Part shown: positions 26,193 to 33,656 of the stretch, one piece after another
How the letters are laid out: every line of letters starts with the position of its first letter
Numbering within the stretch: position 1 is the stretch's first letter
Assembly: GCA_020628855.1 (NCBI GenBank)
Contig: JAHDEL010000031.1
Coordinates: forward strand, 2,235-37,875
DNA: 35,641 bases
Source of the DNA: Saprospiraceae bacterium
GTDB taxonomy: Bacteria > Bacteroidota > Bacteroidia > Chitinophagales > Saprospiraceae
Direction of reading: 5' to 3'
Made by a program: the position numbers and the translations under genes
Notes under the pieces: generated by a model
What the model saw: the letters and a program-made list of their open reading frames with translations, nothing else
Told to the model about the DNA's origin: nothing
Database searches by the model: none

Positions 26193-27308
26193 CTACTTTG
26201 TGTTACGACCCTTCCATTGGTATGAAAGAGGTAAGAAACTTAACCATCCAAATATGAAAGTATACAGTGTATGCAGTACTGAGAGAAAAGGAATTTTGCT
26301 TGCACTGACTCTTGGATCTGCGTCTTGTGTAATTGAATTCAAGAAATAAGTATCAATTATGCATTTTATCAGCAATAAGCTGAGCCCAGTCCAGAGGTAT
26401 TGCGCGCGCCATAATGATACTATAAAACAAAAGATAATAACAGATGCAAAGACTAGAGGTATACCCATGACTAATTTCTGGGCGATATTAGATTGAACGA
26501 CATTCTTACTAGTCCATCTGAGCCGTTGCTGAAATAATCCTCTCCAAGTATCAATAGGATTAGTCTTGACAGTAAATTGATGATGCTTCAAAAATGCGAT
26601 AGTAAATCCTGCCTTTTGTGCACTCTGTACTAGAGTAATATCATCTCCAGATGCGTATCGATGATTCGTGTTGTAAGGATATCCTACTGCTTCCCATACT
26701 GATCTTCTCAAAGCAAGGTTAGCCCCATTGGCTAAGTACCATTGCCTACTTACAATTCCAGCTTGAGTGATAGCCATCATACCTGCTGTGTCGAGAAATT
26801 GCCATTCTCTGAGCAATCCTTGTGGATATTGGGTTGCAACCTCCCCAAGCAAAAGATGCACTTTGTCATTCTTAGTAAACGTAGAATTGATGCTATCCAA
26901 CCAATCTGGAGGCACAATACAATCAGCATCTGTTAATGCTAGAAGTGGGTATTTGGACTTACTAATTCCAAAAGAGATGGCATTTTTCTTTGATCCCAAT
27001 ACTCCTAATTTGGCGCTTCGCAGGCAAGTTACATTTGACATAGCATATGCATCCACTAATGCAGCCGTAGTATCCTCGCTATGATCATCGACAACCACTA
27101 TTTCAAAATCACCATTATATTGACAACCTAGTATTGCATCTATGCAAGCTTTAATATTTTCTGATTCATTTCTTGCGGCAATGACAACTGATATAGGTGA
27201 AAATTGAGTGTTGTTGAGCTGAAGAGAGCTATACTTTGCGAGTGATAAAACTCTAATAATAATCGCTGCATATGCAGCAGCCATAAAGCACCCTAATACT
27301 AGAAGCAT
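26193..27308 (-). CDS. Family 2 glycosyltransferase, membrane-anchored
   Basis: A 371-residue enzyme with an N-terminal membrane helix (about 1-22), a GT-A catalytic domain and three or four C-terminal membrane helices (about 270-365). Motifs: ISVVIAARNESENIKACI (nucleotide-binding start), VVVDDHSEDT (first DD), LTDADCIVPPDW (metal-binding DxD-like) and QQRLRWTSKN (QxxRW, typical of processive or membrane GT2 enzymes). The donor sugar and acceptor are not deducible. The gene starts five bases after the stop of the 27314-27790 membrane-protein gene, so they are cotranscribed. Confidence 0.9.
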   Translation of the reverse strand: MLLVLGCFMAAAYAAIIIRVLSLAKYSSLQLNNTQFSPISVVIAARNESENIKACIDAILGCQYNGDFEIVVVDDHSEDTTAALVDAYAMSNVTCLRSAKLGVLGSKKNAISFGISKSKYPLLALTDADCIVPPDWLDSINSTFTKNDKVHLLLGEVATQYPQGLLREWQFLDTAGMMAITQAGIVSRQWYLANGANLALRRSVWEAVGYPYNTNHRYASGDDITLVQSAQKAGFTIAFLKHHQFTVKTNPIDTWRGLFQQRLRWTSKNVVQSNIAQKLVMGIPLVFASVIIFCFIVSLWRAQYLWTGLSLLLIKCIIDTYFLNSITQDADPRVSASKIPFLSVLHTLYTFIFGWLSFLPLSYQWKGRNTK

Positions 27309-27313
27309 ACAGG

Positions 27314-27790
27314 CTATTCGAAGAGATCTTCGTATCCAGAGTCTTTCTTGAGTGTCTCTTTCTGTGGAGTATCTGCTAAGTCAGGTAACTCTAAGAAGTC
27401 ATCTTCGTCCACTTCTTCATAGTCATCATATGCTTTATCTTCTCTGCTTTCTTTTCTTTTCTGATCAACGACTTTCTTGAGTCTTGAAGACATAAAGGCA
27501 CGTAAGAAAAAATAAGCCGACAATACAGGAAAACCAATGACAGATAGTGCTCCATAGATCAGACCTCTAGGAGTATCTTTCTGAATGGTGCCCCATAACC
27601 ATTTTGCATAATCAATAACAACAAATCGATTAAGAATGAGAGCAATGATAAAAAGTATAGGAGCAAGAATGGATAACAGGCTAAATATTCCTGAAACCAT
27701 TTTGAAAATCAGCCAAATAATTCCTATTAAAACTACAATACCGATTATTCCAGCTAATGGTCCTCTTGATGTATATCTTGATTGTGACAT
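27314..27790 (-). CDS. Membrane protein with acidic cytoplasmic tail, unknown function
   Basis: A 158-residue protein with three hydrophobic helices at about 12-32, 35-54 and 76-96, followed by a basic stretch (SSRLKKVVDQKRKESR) and a strongly acidic tail (YDDYEEVDEDDFLELPDL) to the end. The pattern fits an inner-membrane protein with a cytoplasmic charged C-terminus. I do not recognise the family. Its position five bases before the GT2 gene suggests a shared role in envelope glycan work, as inference only. Confidence 0.7.
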   Translation of the reverse strand: MSQSRYTSRGPLAGIIGIVVLIGIIWLIFKMVSGIFSLLSILAPILFIIALILNRFVVIDYAKWLWGTIQKDTPRGLIYGALSVIGFPVLSAYFFLRAFMSSRLKKVVDQKRKESREDKAYDDYEEVDEDDFLELPDLADTPQKETLKKDSGYEDLFE

Positions 27791-27868
27791 ATAATTCTAG
27801 GTGTACAATTACACAAGTAAAGATAACTGATAAAAGTTTCCAAAATTCGATAGACTTCGTGACTTCAT

Positions 27869-28294
27869 CTACCAGGATATAGTATAGGTGTAACTTTTTT
27901 GCTTGACTTTTTGAGAAGGAGGCAGCTTGCTTACCTCAGTTTTATATTGTAATGCCAACTGAGCATTGGGCAATTTGAAGTGAATCCTAATCGTCTTATG
28001 AAAAATGATTTTTAGTTTTCTAGGGTTCTTTGGAATTCTAAATTTCAACAGCTTAACTAATCTCTGAGCTTCTTCATCACACCCATGACCTAGCGAACTG
28101 ATCACCTTACTTCCGACCACATTGCCTTTATGGTCTATATCATAACGCAATTGAACTGTACCTTCTATTTTATTCTCTAATGCTCTCGGAGGGTATTTGA
28201 TATTAGATGATATCAGAGCGTTGATTGCTTTTTGCCCACCTGGATAAATAGGCTTCTTAATAAATGAGTCGTCTTTACGTTGCTTTTTGGACAA
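27869..28294 (-). CDS. TonB C-terminal domain protein lacking a membrane anchor
   Basis: A 141-residue protein whose residues 17-108 match the TonB C-terminal domain of Bacteroidota energy transducers: YPGGQKAINALISSNIKYP, GTVQLRYDIDHKGNVVGSKVISSLGHGCDEEA (as a block) and VKLLKF. Canonical TonB proteins have an N-terminal membrane helix and a proline-rich linker; neither is present, and there is no signal peptide (start MSKKQRKDDSFIKK). Alternative starts do not add a helix, because the gene upstream ends 11 bases away. It may be a cytoplasmic or truncated relative. It follows the Met-rich lipoprotein gene on the same strand. Confidence 0.75.
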   Translation of the reverse strand: MSKKQRKDDSFIKKPIYPGGQKAINALISSNIKYPPRALENKIEGTVQLRYDIDHKGNVVGSKVISSLGHGCDEEAQRLVKLLKFRIPKNPRKLKIIFHKTIRIHFKLPNAQLALQYKTEVSKLPPSQKVKQKSYTYTISW

Positions 28295-28305
28295 AGGCTA
28301 TTATG

Positions 28306-29124
28306 TTATTTCCTTTTATTCTTTGTTTTGTATTCGATGGTGTATGCAGGTGTTTTTTTGCGTTCTATGATATCCATGACATCATTTGTTACCTGTACGG
28401 TGTTTTTATCTATCTTTTTAATAAAGTCTCCCCCCGAGACTTTCTTGACTTTTCCTGGTAAATGATAAGTTGTAACAACACTGCCACCAACCATCATTTT
28501 CATCATCTCAAGCTCATCATTACTTAATGAGTCAAGATTAATTTCTTCGTCTCCAAGATCTTCAGAATAATCCGTTTCTGGCACTGCAATATGCCCATAG
28601 GTAAATTCCCCACTCCATTGATTGAAAGCTTTTGAAAGTTCTTCTGAATTCATCGTTCTAGACCTATCATCTTGTTGTGCTGTCTTAGCAAAAGTCTCCA
28701 TAATAGCTTGGATGTCTTCCTCCTTATCAAAGTCAATATCTATATTAAACATAAAGCTTCTCTCTGCTTTGTCTAAAATAAATCCCATCCGCATCTTATC
28801 CATAAGACTGCGATCTTCTGGCGAGATTTCTATGCTATCAGGAATTACAGCACCCATTGAAAACGATGTATCTATGCGCTCATTCTCAGTATCTGAAAAA
28901 GCTCCTTTTAGAAAATCTTCTGGTGATTCATCAGTGTCTTCTTGTTGAAGACTATCAGGTTTCTCCATCGCTGACATCATTTCTATCATCTCCATCATCC
29001 CAGACATGTCTACCTTGGTTTTTATTTTTCCTGATCCGTCATTATTTATGTAGACATCTGTTTGGTAGTCCATACATGATGTCAAGAAGAATATGCTCAA
29101 GATGATAAATAGAAAATGTTTCAT
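28306..29124 (-). CDS. Lipoprotein of unknown function with a Met-rich segment
   Basis: A 272-residue protein with a clear lipobox (FFLTSC, Cys17). Residues about 20-40 (YQTDVYINNDGSGKIKTKVDM) resemble the start of LppM-like or DUF-type lipoproteins that open with a beta-strand pair. Residues 40-53 contain seven methionines. The middle is acidic, and the C-terminal third (DVMDIIERKKTPAYTIEYKTKNKRK) is basic. I cannot assign a family with confidence. It lies 30 bases downstream of the response-regulator gene and 11 bases upstream of the TonB-domain gene, so all four genes from 31138 to 27869 may form one transcript. Confidence 0.75.
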   Translation of the reverse strand: MKHFLFIILSIFFLTSCMDYQTDVYINNDGSGKIKTKVDMSGMMEMIEMMSAMEKPDSLQQEDTDESPEDFLKGAFSDTENERIDTSFSMGAVIPDSIEISPEDRSLMDKMRMGFILDKAERSFMFNIDIDFDKEEDIQAIMETFAKTAQQDDRSRTMNSEELSKAFNQWSGEFTYGHIAVPETDYSEDLGDEEINLDSLSNDELEMMKMMVGGSVVTTYHLPGKVKKVSGGDFIKKIDKNTVQVTNDVMDIIERKKTPAYTIEYKTKNKRK

Positions 29125-29154
29125 TGCTTCTAATTTTAATGTAAGATAGGTTAT

Positions 29155-29856
29155 TTACTTGCCATCTGACAAACGAAAACCAACTCCATGAATGTTTTCA
29201 ATTTTTATCGATAGGTCTTCTTTAAGATATTTTCTCAATCTGCTTATAAACACATCCATACTCCTACCCATAAAATAATCATTCTCTCCCCACACTCTTT
29301 CCAGAATATCTTCTCTTTTCAAGATATTGTTTTTGTTTTGAATGAGGTAAGCTAAGAGATCTGATTCTTTCTGTGTGAGGTCTCTAGCTGCCCCATCTTG
29401 ATATTTGAGTCTTAGGTTTTTAGACTCAAGAGTATACTCACCAAGAATATAATCATCTGCACTGACTTCCATGCTTAATGTCTTTCTCCTGAGAAATACT
29501 TCAATTTTCAAAATAAGCTCCTCGATACTAAAAGGCTTCGTGATATAATCATCTGCTCCTAATTGCAGTCCATGGATTTTATCTTCCTTCATGGACTTAG
29601 CTGTAAGGAAAAGGATAGGTATAGATTGATTACGTTTTCTGATTTCTTCCGCTAGTGCAAAGCCATCCATTTTGGGTAACATGACATCCAAGATGCACAG
29701 ATCAAACTCACCTTTTTTGAATATGCGCAATGCTTCTTCACCTTCTCCGCAATGAGTCACTGCATATTTGTTCATTTCAAGATTATCTCTTGTTACAAAG
29801 CTCAAGACTTCATCATCTTCAACGTAGAGGATGTGTGCTTTTGGAGTACTAGACAT
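29155..29856 (-). CDS. OmpR/PhoB-family response regulator
   Basis: A 233-residue transcription regulator. The receiver domain (about 7-120) has the acidic pair in VEDDE, the phospho-acceptor Asp57 in CILDVMLPKMDG, Thr85 in LFLTAKS and Lys107 in YITKPFS. The C-terminal winged helix (about 135-230) shows LTQKESDLLAYLIQNKNNIL and the recognition-helix region MDVFISRLRKYL. It is paired with the histidine kinase that ends two bases upstream, so the two form a cognate system. Its regulon is unknown; the downstream lipoprotein gene is a natural candidate target. Confidence 0.94.
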   Translation of the reverse strand: MSSTPKAHILYVEDDEVLSFVTRDNLEMNKYAVTHCGEGEEALRIFKKGEFDLCILDVMLPKMDGFALAEEIRKRNQSIPILFLTAKSMKEDKIHGLQLGADDYITKPFSIEELILKIEVFLRRKTLSMEVSADDYILGEYTLESKNLRLKYQDGAARDLTQKESDLLAYLIQNKNNILKREDILERVWGENDYFMGRSMDVFISRLRKYLKEDLSIKIENIHGVGFRLSDGK

Positions 29857-29857
29857 A

Positions 29858-31138
29858 CTATTGGATTTGATTGTTAGGTATTGTTATAATGAATGTTGAC
29901 CCCTTTCCTAAAGCAGATTCAACACGAATTGTCCATCCATGCTCACGGCAAATATTATTAACATAAAATAACCCAAGGCCAAAACCTTTGACATTATGAA
30001 TGTCTCCTGTCGGCACTCGATAAAATTTGTTGAAAAGCTTCTTTTGTTCTTCAGGTTGTATCCCGATTCCATTATCCGAAATTTGAATCTCAACATACTG
30101 GTCACTATTCTCAAGATTTATCTGCACTTGAGGTTCTTGCTCACAGTACTTTCTGGCATTATCGAGAATATTTGATATGACATTTGTAAAATGGAGGTGG
30201 TCAGCAAGAATCTTTCCTGTATTCCTATTTGATATAAACTCAAGAGAACCTCCCAGTTCTTCAAATTTTATCTTTTCATTATCAACTAGAGCGGTTAGAA
30301 AGTCATTGAGGTCAATACTCACTTTCTTTAGTCTAAATGAATCTCCCTCTAATTTGGCAATATCTAAGACTTTTTCGACAAGGTTATTGAGTCTTTTGTT
30401 TTGATCAGCAATGATATTTGCATAGTTCGAAAGCCTTGGATTACTCTGTACTTCATCGCTTTTTGAAAGTACTTCACTAGCAATCTTTATACTACTAATT
30501 GGCGTCTTGAACTCATGAGTCATGTTGTTAATAAAGTCTTTCTGAAGTTCTGTTAATTGTCTCTGCCGAAGTATTACATAAATGGAATAGAGAAAAAACA
30601 TCACGGCCAGCAAAGCAATTGCGCTGAATATTAATGATTGACGCATTGTTGAAAGCAGATAACCTTCTCTTTGTGGAAACTTTACGACAAAGTAATAAAT
30701 CAGATCATTAAATTTCGGTAGATTCTGAGTGTCTGGAGGTGATGATTCTTCAATATTACTCAGCACACAAAAATTTCCATACAAGAGATCATCTGTTGCA
30801 CAATCATAGACTGCATACTCGAAGTTTGTATTCAGCGAATGATTGATAAATTCTTGTTCAAGTAATTCTTCAAGAACATTTGCATCAATAGCAGAATTGA
30901 TGTTCACTGCATAGACATTCGAAGATCTCCGTTGTATAAGATCTTTCTTAGGAAGCTCGGTTCCATTGTATTCGCTTATTGACTGAGCAACTTTGCGCAA
31001 TGCAATATTTACTGTCTGGTTAAATTCTTGGAGCTTTACATTCCTTGTTCTGATAAAGGAGTAAGATTGTATGAAGAGAATACCTGCGATGGCTAATCCT
31101 CCAAGAATGAGTAATCTTCTGATGACTGAATTTGTCAT
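29858..31138 (-). CDS. Sensor histidine kinase, cognate partner of the adjacent regulator
   Basis: I use the ATG at 31138 (426 residues); the frame is open to an ATG at 31186, but the upstream part contains a perfect TAnnTTTG promoter box, and the chosen start puts the first membrane helix near the N-terminus (IRRLLILGGLAIAGILFIQSY). A periplasmic sensor region of about 130 residues (with Cys pair CATDD...NFC) precedes the second helix (LIFSAIALLAVMFFLYSIYVIL). The kinase core has the H-box NNMTHEFKTPISSIKIA (His208 in this numbering), N-box VISNILDNARKYCE, G1 SDNGIGIQPEE and G2 KGFGLGLFYVNNICREHG. The ligand is unknown. The gene ends two bases before the regulator's start. Confidence 0.92.
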   Translation of the reverse strand: MTNSVIRRLLILGGLAIAGILFIQSYSFIRTRNVKLQEFNQTVNIALRKVAQSISEYNGTELPKKDLIQRRSSNVYAVNINSAIDANVLEELLEQEFINHSLNTNFEYAVYDCATDDLLYGNFCVLSNIEESSPPDTQNLPKFNDLIYYFVVKFPQREGYLLSTMRQSLIFSAIALLAVMFFLYSIYVILRQRQLTELQKDFINNMTHEFKTPISSIKIASEVLSKSDEVQSNPRLSNYANIIADQNKRLNNLVEKVLDIAKLEGDSFRLKKVSIDLNDFLTALVDNEKIKFEELGGSLEFISNRNTGKILADHLHFTNVISNILDNARKYCEQEPQVQINLENSDQYVEIQISDNGIGIQPEEQKKLFNKFYRVPTGDIHNVKGFGLGLFYVNNICREHGWTIRVESALGKGSTFIITIPNNQIQ

Positions 31139-31144
31139 GGACCT

Positions 31145-31152
31145 CAAAGTTA
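31145..31152 (-). promoter_or_regulatory. Putative -7 box (TAACTTTG) for the kinase-regulator operon
   Basis: The minus strand reads TAACTTTG, matching TAnnTTTG, and ends six bases before the ATG at 31138. A TTG on the minus strand at 31171-31169 is 16 bases upstream of the box, just below the usual -33 spacing. It supports the 31138 start and predicts a leaderless or nearly leaderless transcript. Confidence 0.55.
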
Positions 31153-31251
31153 CGCGCATTTCATTTTCCAATAATTTGGTTAACAACGCATTAACTAACC
31201 TCTTACAATTTATTGGCGATCGATAGATAGGGATTCAGAATTGAAAACACC

Positions 31252-31259
31252 TATTTTAG
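31252..31259 (+). promoter_or_regulatory. Near-consensus -7 box (TATTTTAG) before the DUF4271 gene
   Basis: TATTTTAG differs from TAnnTTTG at one position and ends four bases before the GTG start at 31264, the same spacing as the rsmE and dehydrogenase boxes. It would give a leaderless mRNA starting with GTG. Confidence 0.3.
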
Positions 31260-31263
31260 TGCT

Positions 31264-32145
31264 GTGAAGCAATGCATCCTCCTCTTCTGTCTTTTTATTG
31301 CACTATCAGGCCACGGGCAAGATAGCACATCTCTACAGTTAGATGCGGTAGTAAATCCTTTCCAAATAGAAGGCCGTAAGGCTCAAATTTCAGAGATTGA
31401 AAAAAACACAGTTCAAGAAGCTCAGGCAAATAATCCTTTTGAAGTTACTCACATTCCTTTGAGAAAGAATCAAATTCAAAATAGCACCGAGATTTCAGAC
31501 AACTCAGACCATCTACTTGTTCACCACTTTCCTCTGGTTACAATACTGGGTCTACTGATATTGCTTGCTGTTATACTGACTAGAAAACGTGATCTTATAC
31601 CAGGAGTATTCTCTGCAGCATTTAGAGATTATGCACTTATTGACTTTATGAAAGAAGAGCAAGGTGGCAGATCGATAAATCTTATTCTTACTCATGGTTT
31701 TGCCCTTCTTGCTGCTGCTTTCTTTCTGACGCTGATTCTCAAATCAAGTTTGGCTCTCAATCCTTGGTTACTTTTCGGCTATCTCAGTCTTGGACTTGTT
31801 GGATGGTATATTGTAAAGTTTTTCTTACTCAACACTTTGAACCAAATATTCTCTGTTGACCAAGAAGTAACATATTATCGATTTCAGATCTTACTTTGGA
31901 ATATCCTATTGGGTATTGTTCTCTTTATACTTAGTGTGTTTATCGCTTATAGCCCAGAATCTATTGCAAACAAACTTGTCTACCTTGCTCTAGGCTTTGG
32001 TGTTCTACTTTGGTTGATGAAGCTCGGGAAAGTCGGGTTAAATACCCTTGCTGTATTTTTTAGACAACCGTTTCAATATTTTCTGTACCTTTGCGCCTTC
32101 GAAATAGCACCTATTTTGATGTTGGTACGATTCCTGCAGGGATAG
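31264..32145 (+). CDS. DUF4271 domain membrane protein
   Basis: A 293-residue protein starting at GTG, with a signal peptide (QCILLFCLFIALSGHGQ). A soluble periplasmic segment (about 20-90) is followed by six hydrophobic helices from about 94 to 290. The RDYALIDFMKEEQGGRSI region and the helix pattern match DUF4271, a Bacteroidota family usually encoded directly before hemD, as here. Function is unknown. hemD starts 29 bases after its stop, and a promoter box for hemD may lie inside its 3' end. Confidence 0.8.
   Translation: MKQCILLFCLFIALSGHGQDSTSLQLDAVVNPFQIEGRKAQISEIEKNTVQEAQANNPFEVTHIPLRKNQIQNSTEISDNSDHLLVHHFPLVTILGLLILLAVILTRKRDLIPGVFSAAFRDYALIDFMKEEQGGRSINLILTHGFALLAAAFFLTLILKSSLALNPWLLFGYLSLGLVGWYIVKFFLLNTLNQIFSVDQEVTYYRFQILLWNILLGIVLFILSVFIAYSPESIANKLVYLALGFGVLLWLMKLGKVGLNTLAVFFRQPFQYFLYLCAFEIAPILMLVRFLQG
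32086..32093 (+). promoter_or_regulatory. Putative internal -7 box (TACCTTTG) for hemD
   Basis: TACCTTTG, followed by CGCC, matches TAnnTTTG. It lies inside the DUF4271 coding region 81 bases before the hemD ATG. It would allow hemD expression apart from DUF4271. No -33 element is clear. Confidence 0.35.
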
Positions 32146-32174
32146 GTGATTAGAGATGCTAAAACCAAGATTGC

Positions 32175-32954
32175 ATGGCTTCAGGCACCAAGACAAAGTC
32201 AAAGGAATCTTATAAAAGGATTGAAACTATTCTGATTTCCCAGCCGAAACCTGAGAGATCAGTCTATTTTGACCTTGAGAAGAAATGGAATATCCAAATT
32301 GATTGGAGACCGTTTATTCATGTAGAACCTGTCACAGAAAAAGAATACAGGAAAAATCGTCTGCGACCAGACGAATTTACCGTAATCATCTTCACTTCAT
32401 TGAACTCCATTGAGCACTTTTTTAGATTATGCGAAGAGATGAGAGTCCAGATGTCGCAACAGACCAAATATTACTGCCTCACTCAAAGTATAGCTAATTA
32501 TCTACAAAAATTTATCCTCTATAGGAAGCGTAAGGTATTTGTAGGCACAAGACTTATCCAGGATCTTGAAAGCGCTTTTATGAAGCATAAAGAGACTGAA
32601 AAGTTTTTGTTACCGTGCTCTAATTTAGGTGCAAAACATGTTGTCAAATACTTGGATGAAGTAGGAGTAGATTATAAAGAGACCATGATGTATAGGACAG
32701 TAAGTAGTGATCTCAGTGACTTGAGTGATATCACATATGATTGTCTTGTATTCTTTAGTCCACTTGGTATTAAGTCACTGTATGAAAACTTTCCCGACTT
32801 CAAACAAAATGAGACACGTCTTGCCATCTATGGAAAGGCAACAACGAAAGAAGTAGAGTCTCATGGATTGAATATCAATATTGCTGCTCCGCAACCTGAT
32901 GTTCCATCCATGTCCATGGCAATCGAAAATTACTTAATGAAATCCAACAAGTAA
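32175..32954 (+). CDS. hemD: Uroporphyrinogen-III synthase
   Basis: The 259-residue protein fits HemD, which closes and inverts ring D of hydroxymethylbilane to make uroporphyrinogen III in the cytoplasm. HemD sequences diverge strongly, so recognition rests on the overall two-domain pattern and the Bacteroidota form: ILISQPKPERSVYFDLEKKW at the start, VIIFTSLNSIEHFFRLCEE, LLPCSNLGAKHVVKYLDEVG, YDCLVFFSPLGIKSLYENFPD and LAIYGKATTKEVESHGL. The DUF4271 neighbour supports the call. No other hem gene lies nearby. The start at 32175 is the first ATG of the frame that keeps the conserved N-terminus. Confidence 0.88.
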   Translation: MASGTKTKSKESYKRIETILISQPKPERSVYFDLEKKWNIQIDWRPFIHVEPVTEKEYRKNRLRPDEFTVIIFTSLNSIEHFFRLCEEMRVQMSQQTKYYCLTQSIANYLQKFILYRKRKVFVGTRLIQDLESAFMKHKETEKFLLPCSNLGAKHVVKYLDEVGVDYKETMMYRTVSSDLSDLSDITYDCLVFFSPLGIKSLYENFPDFKQNETRLAIYGKATTKEVESHGLNINIAAPQPDVPSMSMAIENYLMKSNK

Positions 32955-32961
32955 TTTCATC

Positions 32962-33618
32962 TTGCTCGAACAACTTTCTGCTCGACAGCTCACACTAATC
33001 AAATTACTTGAAGAAAGATTATCCTCAGGAAACCTTCCTGGCTGGAGTGCTCAGAAAAAAATGTCGCCAATAAGGCATTCGATTCATCCAAAGACGCCTG
33101 ATTCTGCCATTGAGGCATCTGTTTTCTGTCTGCTTAGACCACTAGAAAATGAGAGTTTTAACCTAGTTTATATTAAGCGAAGCAGTAAATATCCAGGAGA
33201 TAAGCACAAAGGTCAAATAAGCTTTCCCGGCGGAAAGAAAGAAAAAGAAGATATCGATCGATTAGCCTGCGGTTTAAGAGAGACTGAAGAGGAAGTAGGC
33301 ATTGATCAATCACAAATAAAAGTTCTTGGAAGTCTGAGTCCTTTTTACATTTTTGTAAGTGGTTTTATAGCATTCCCATTTGTAGGCCTCATTCCAAAAT
33401 CAAGTCAATTTGTTCCAGATCCAGATGAAGTAGATTATGTAATTGAGATTGATATAGAGACATTATTCTCTGATGAGAATAGAAAAACAAGAGAATATCA
33501 ATTCAGAGAGACTTTGATAAAAGAAAGTCCATACTATGGCCTACATGATGATATCCTATGGGGTGCAACTGCTATTATGACCTCTGAGCTTGATCAAATT
33601 TGGCAGGAAATCAGATAA
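32962..33618 (+). CDS. NudL/CoA pyrophosphatase-like Nudix hydrolase
   Basis: A 218-residue protein with a probable TTG start seven bases after the hemD stop; the next in-frame ATG at 33061 would remove an N-terminal helix (LIKLLEERLSSGNLPGWSAQ) that is usual in this subfamily. The UPF0035/CoA-binding signature HKGQISFPGG leads into the Nudix box, and RETEEEVGI provides the metal-binding glutamates. As in known CoA pyrophosphatases, the box is GGxxxxxDxxxxxxxxLRE-like, with Asp where other Nudix boxes have Glu. Family activity: hydrolysis of CoA or its derivatives to 3'-phospho-AMP and 4'-phosphopantetheine. The downstream flippase-like gene starts within 40 bases. Confidence 0.88.
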   Translation: MLEQLSARQLTLIKLLEERLSSGNLPGWSAQKKMSPIRHSIHPKTPDSAIEASVFCLLRPLENESFNLVYIKRSSKYPGDKHKGQISFPGGKKEKEDIDRLACGLRETEEEVGIDQSQIKVLGSLSPFYIFVSGFIAFPFVGLIPKSSQFVPDPDEVDYVIEIDIETLFSDENRKTREYQFRETLIKESPYYGLHDDILWGATAIMTSELDQIWQEIR

Positions 33619-33634
33619 TTCACTATCTATCTTA

Positions 33635-33642
33635 TACATTTG
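33635..33642 (+). promoter_or_regulatory. Putative -7 box (TACATTTG) for the UPF0104-type gene
   Basis: TACATTTG, followed by CAGC, matches TAnnTTTG and ends 14 bases before the ATG at 33657. It lies downstream of the alternative TTG start at 33600, so a transcript from it could only use the ATG. Confidence 0.5.
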
Positions 33643-33656
33643 CAGCTCTCAAGAGT

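Noticed and set aside
31139-31186. Longer N-terminus of the sensor kinase
   Set aside because: The region contains the TAACTTTG promoter box, and the extension adds polar residues before the first membrane helix.
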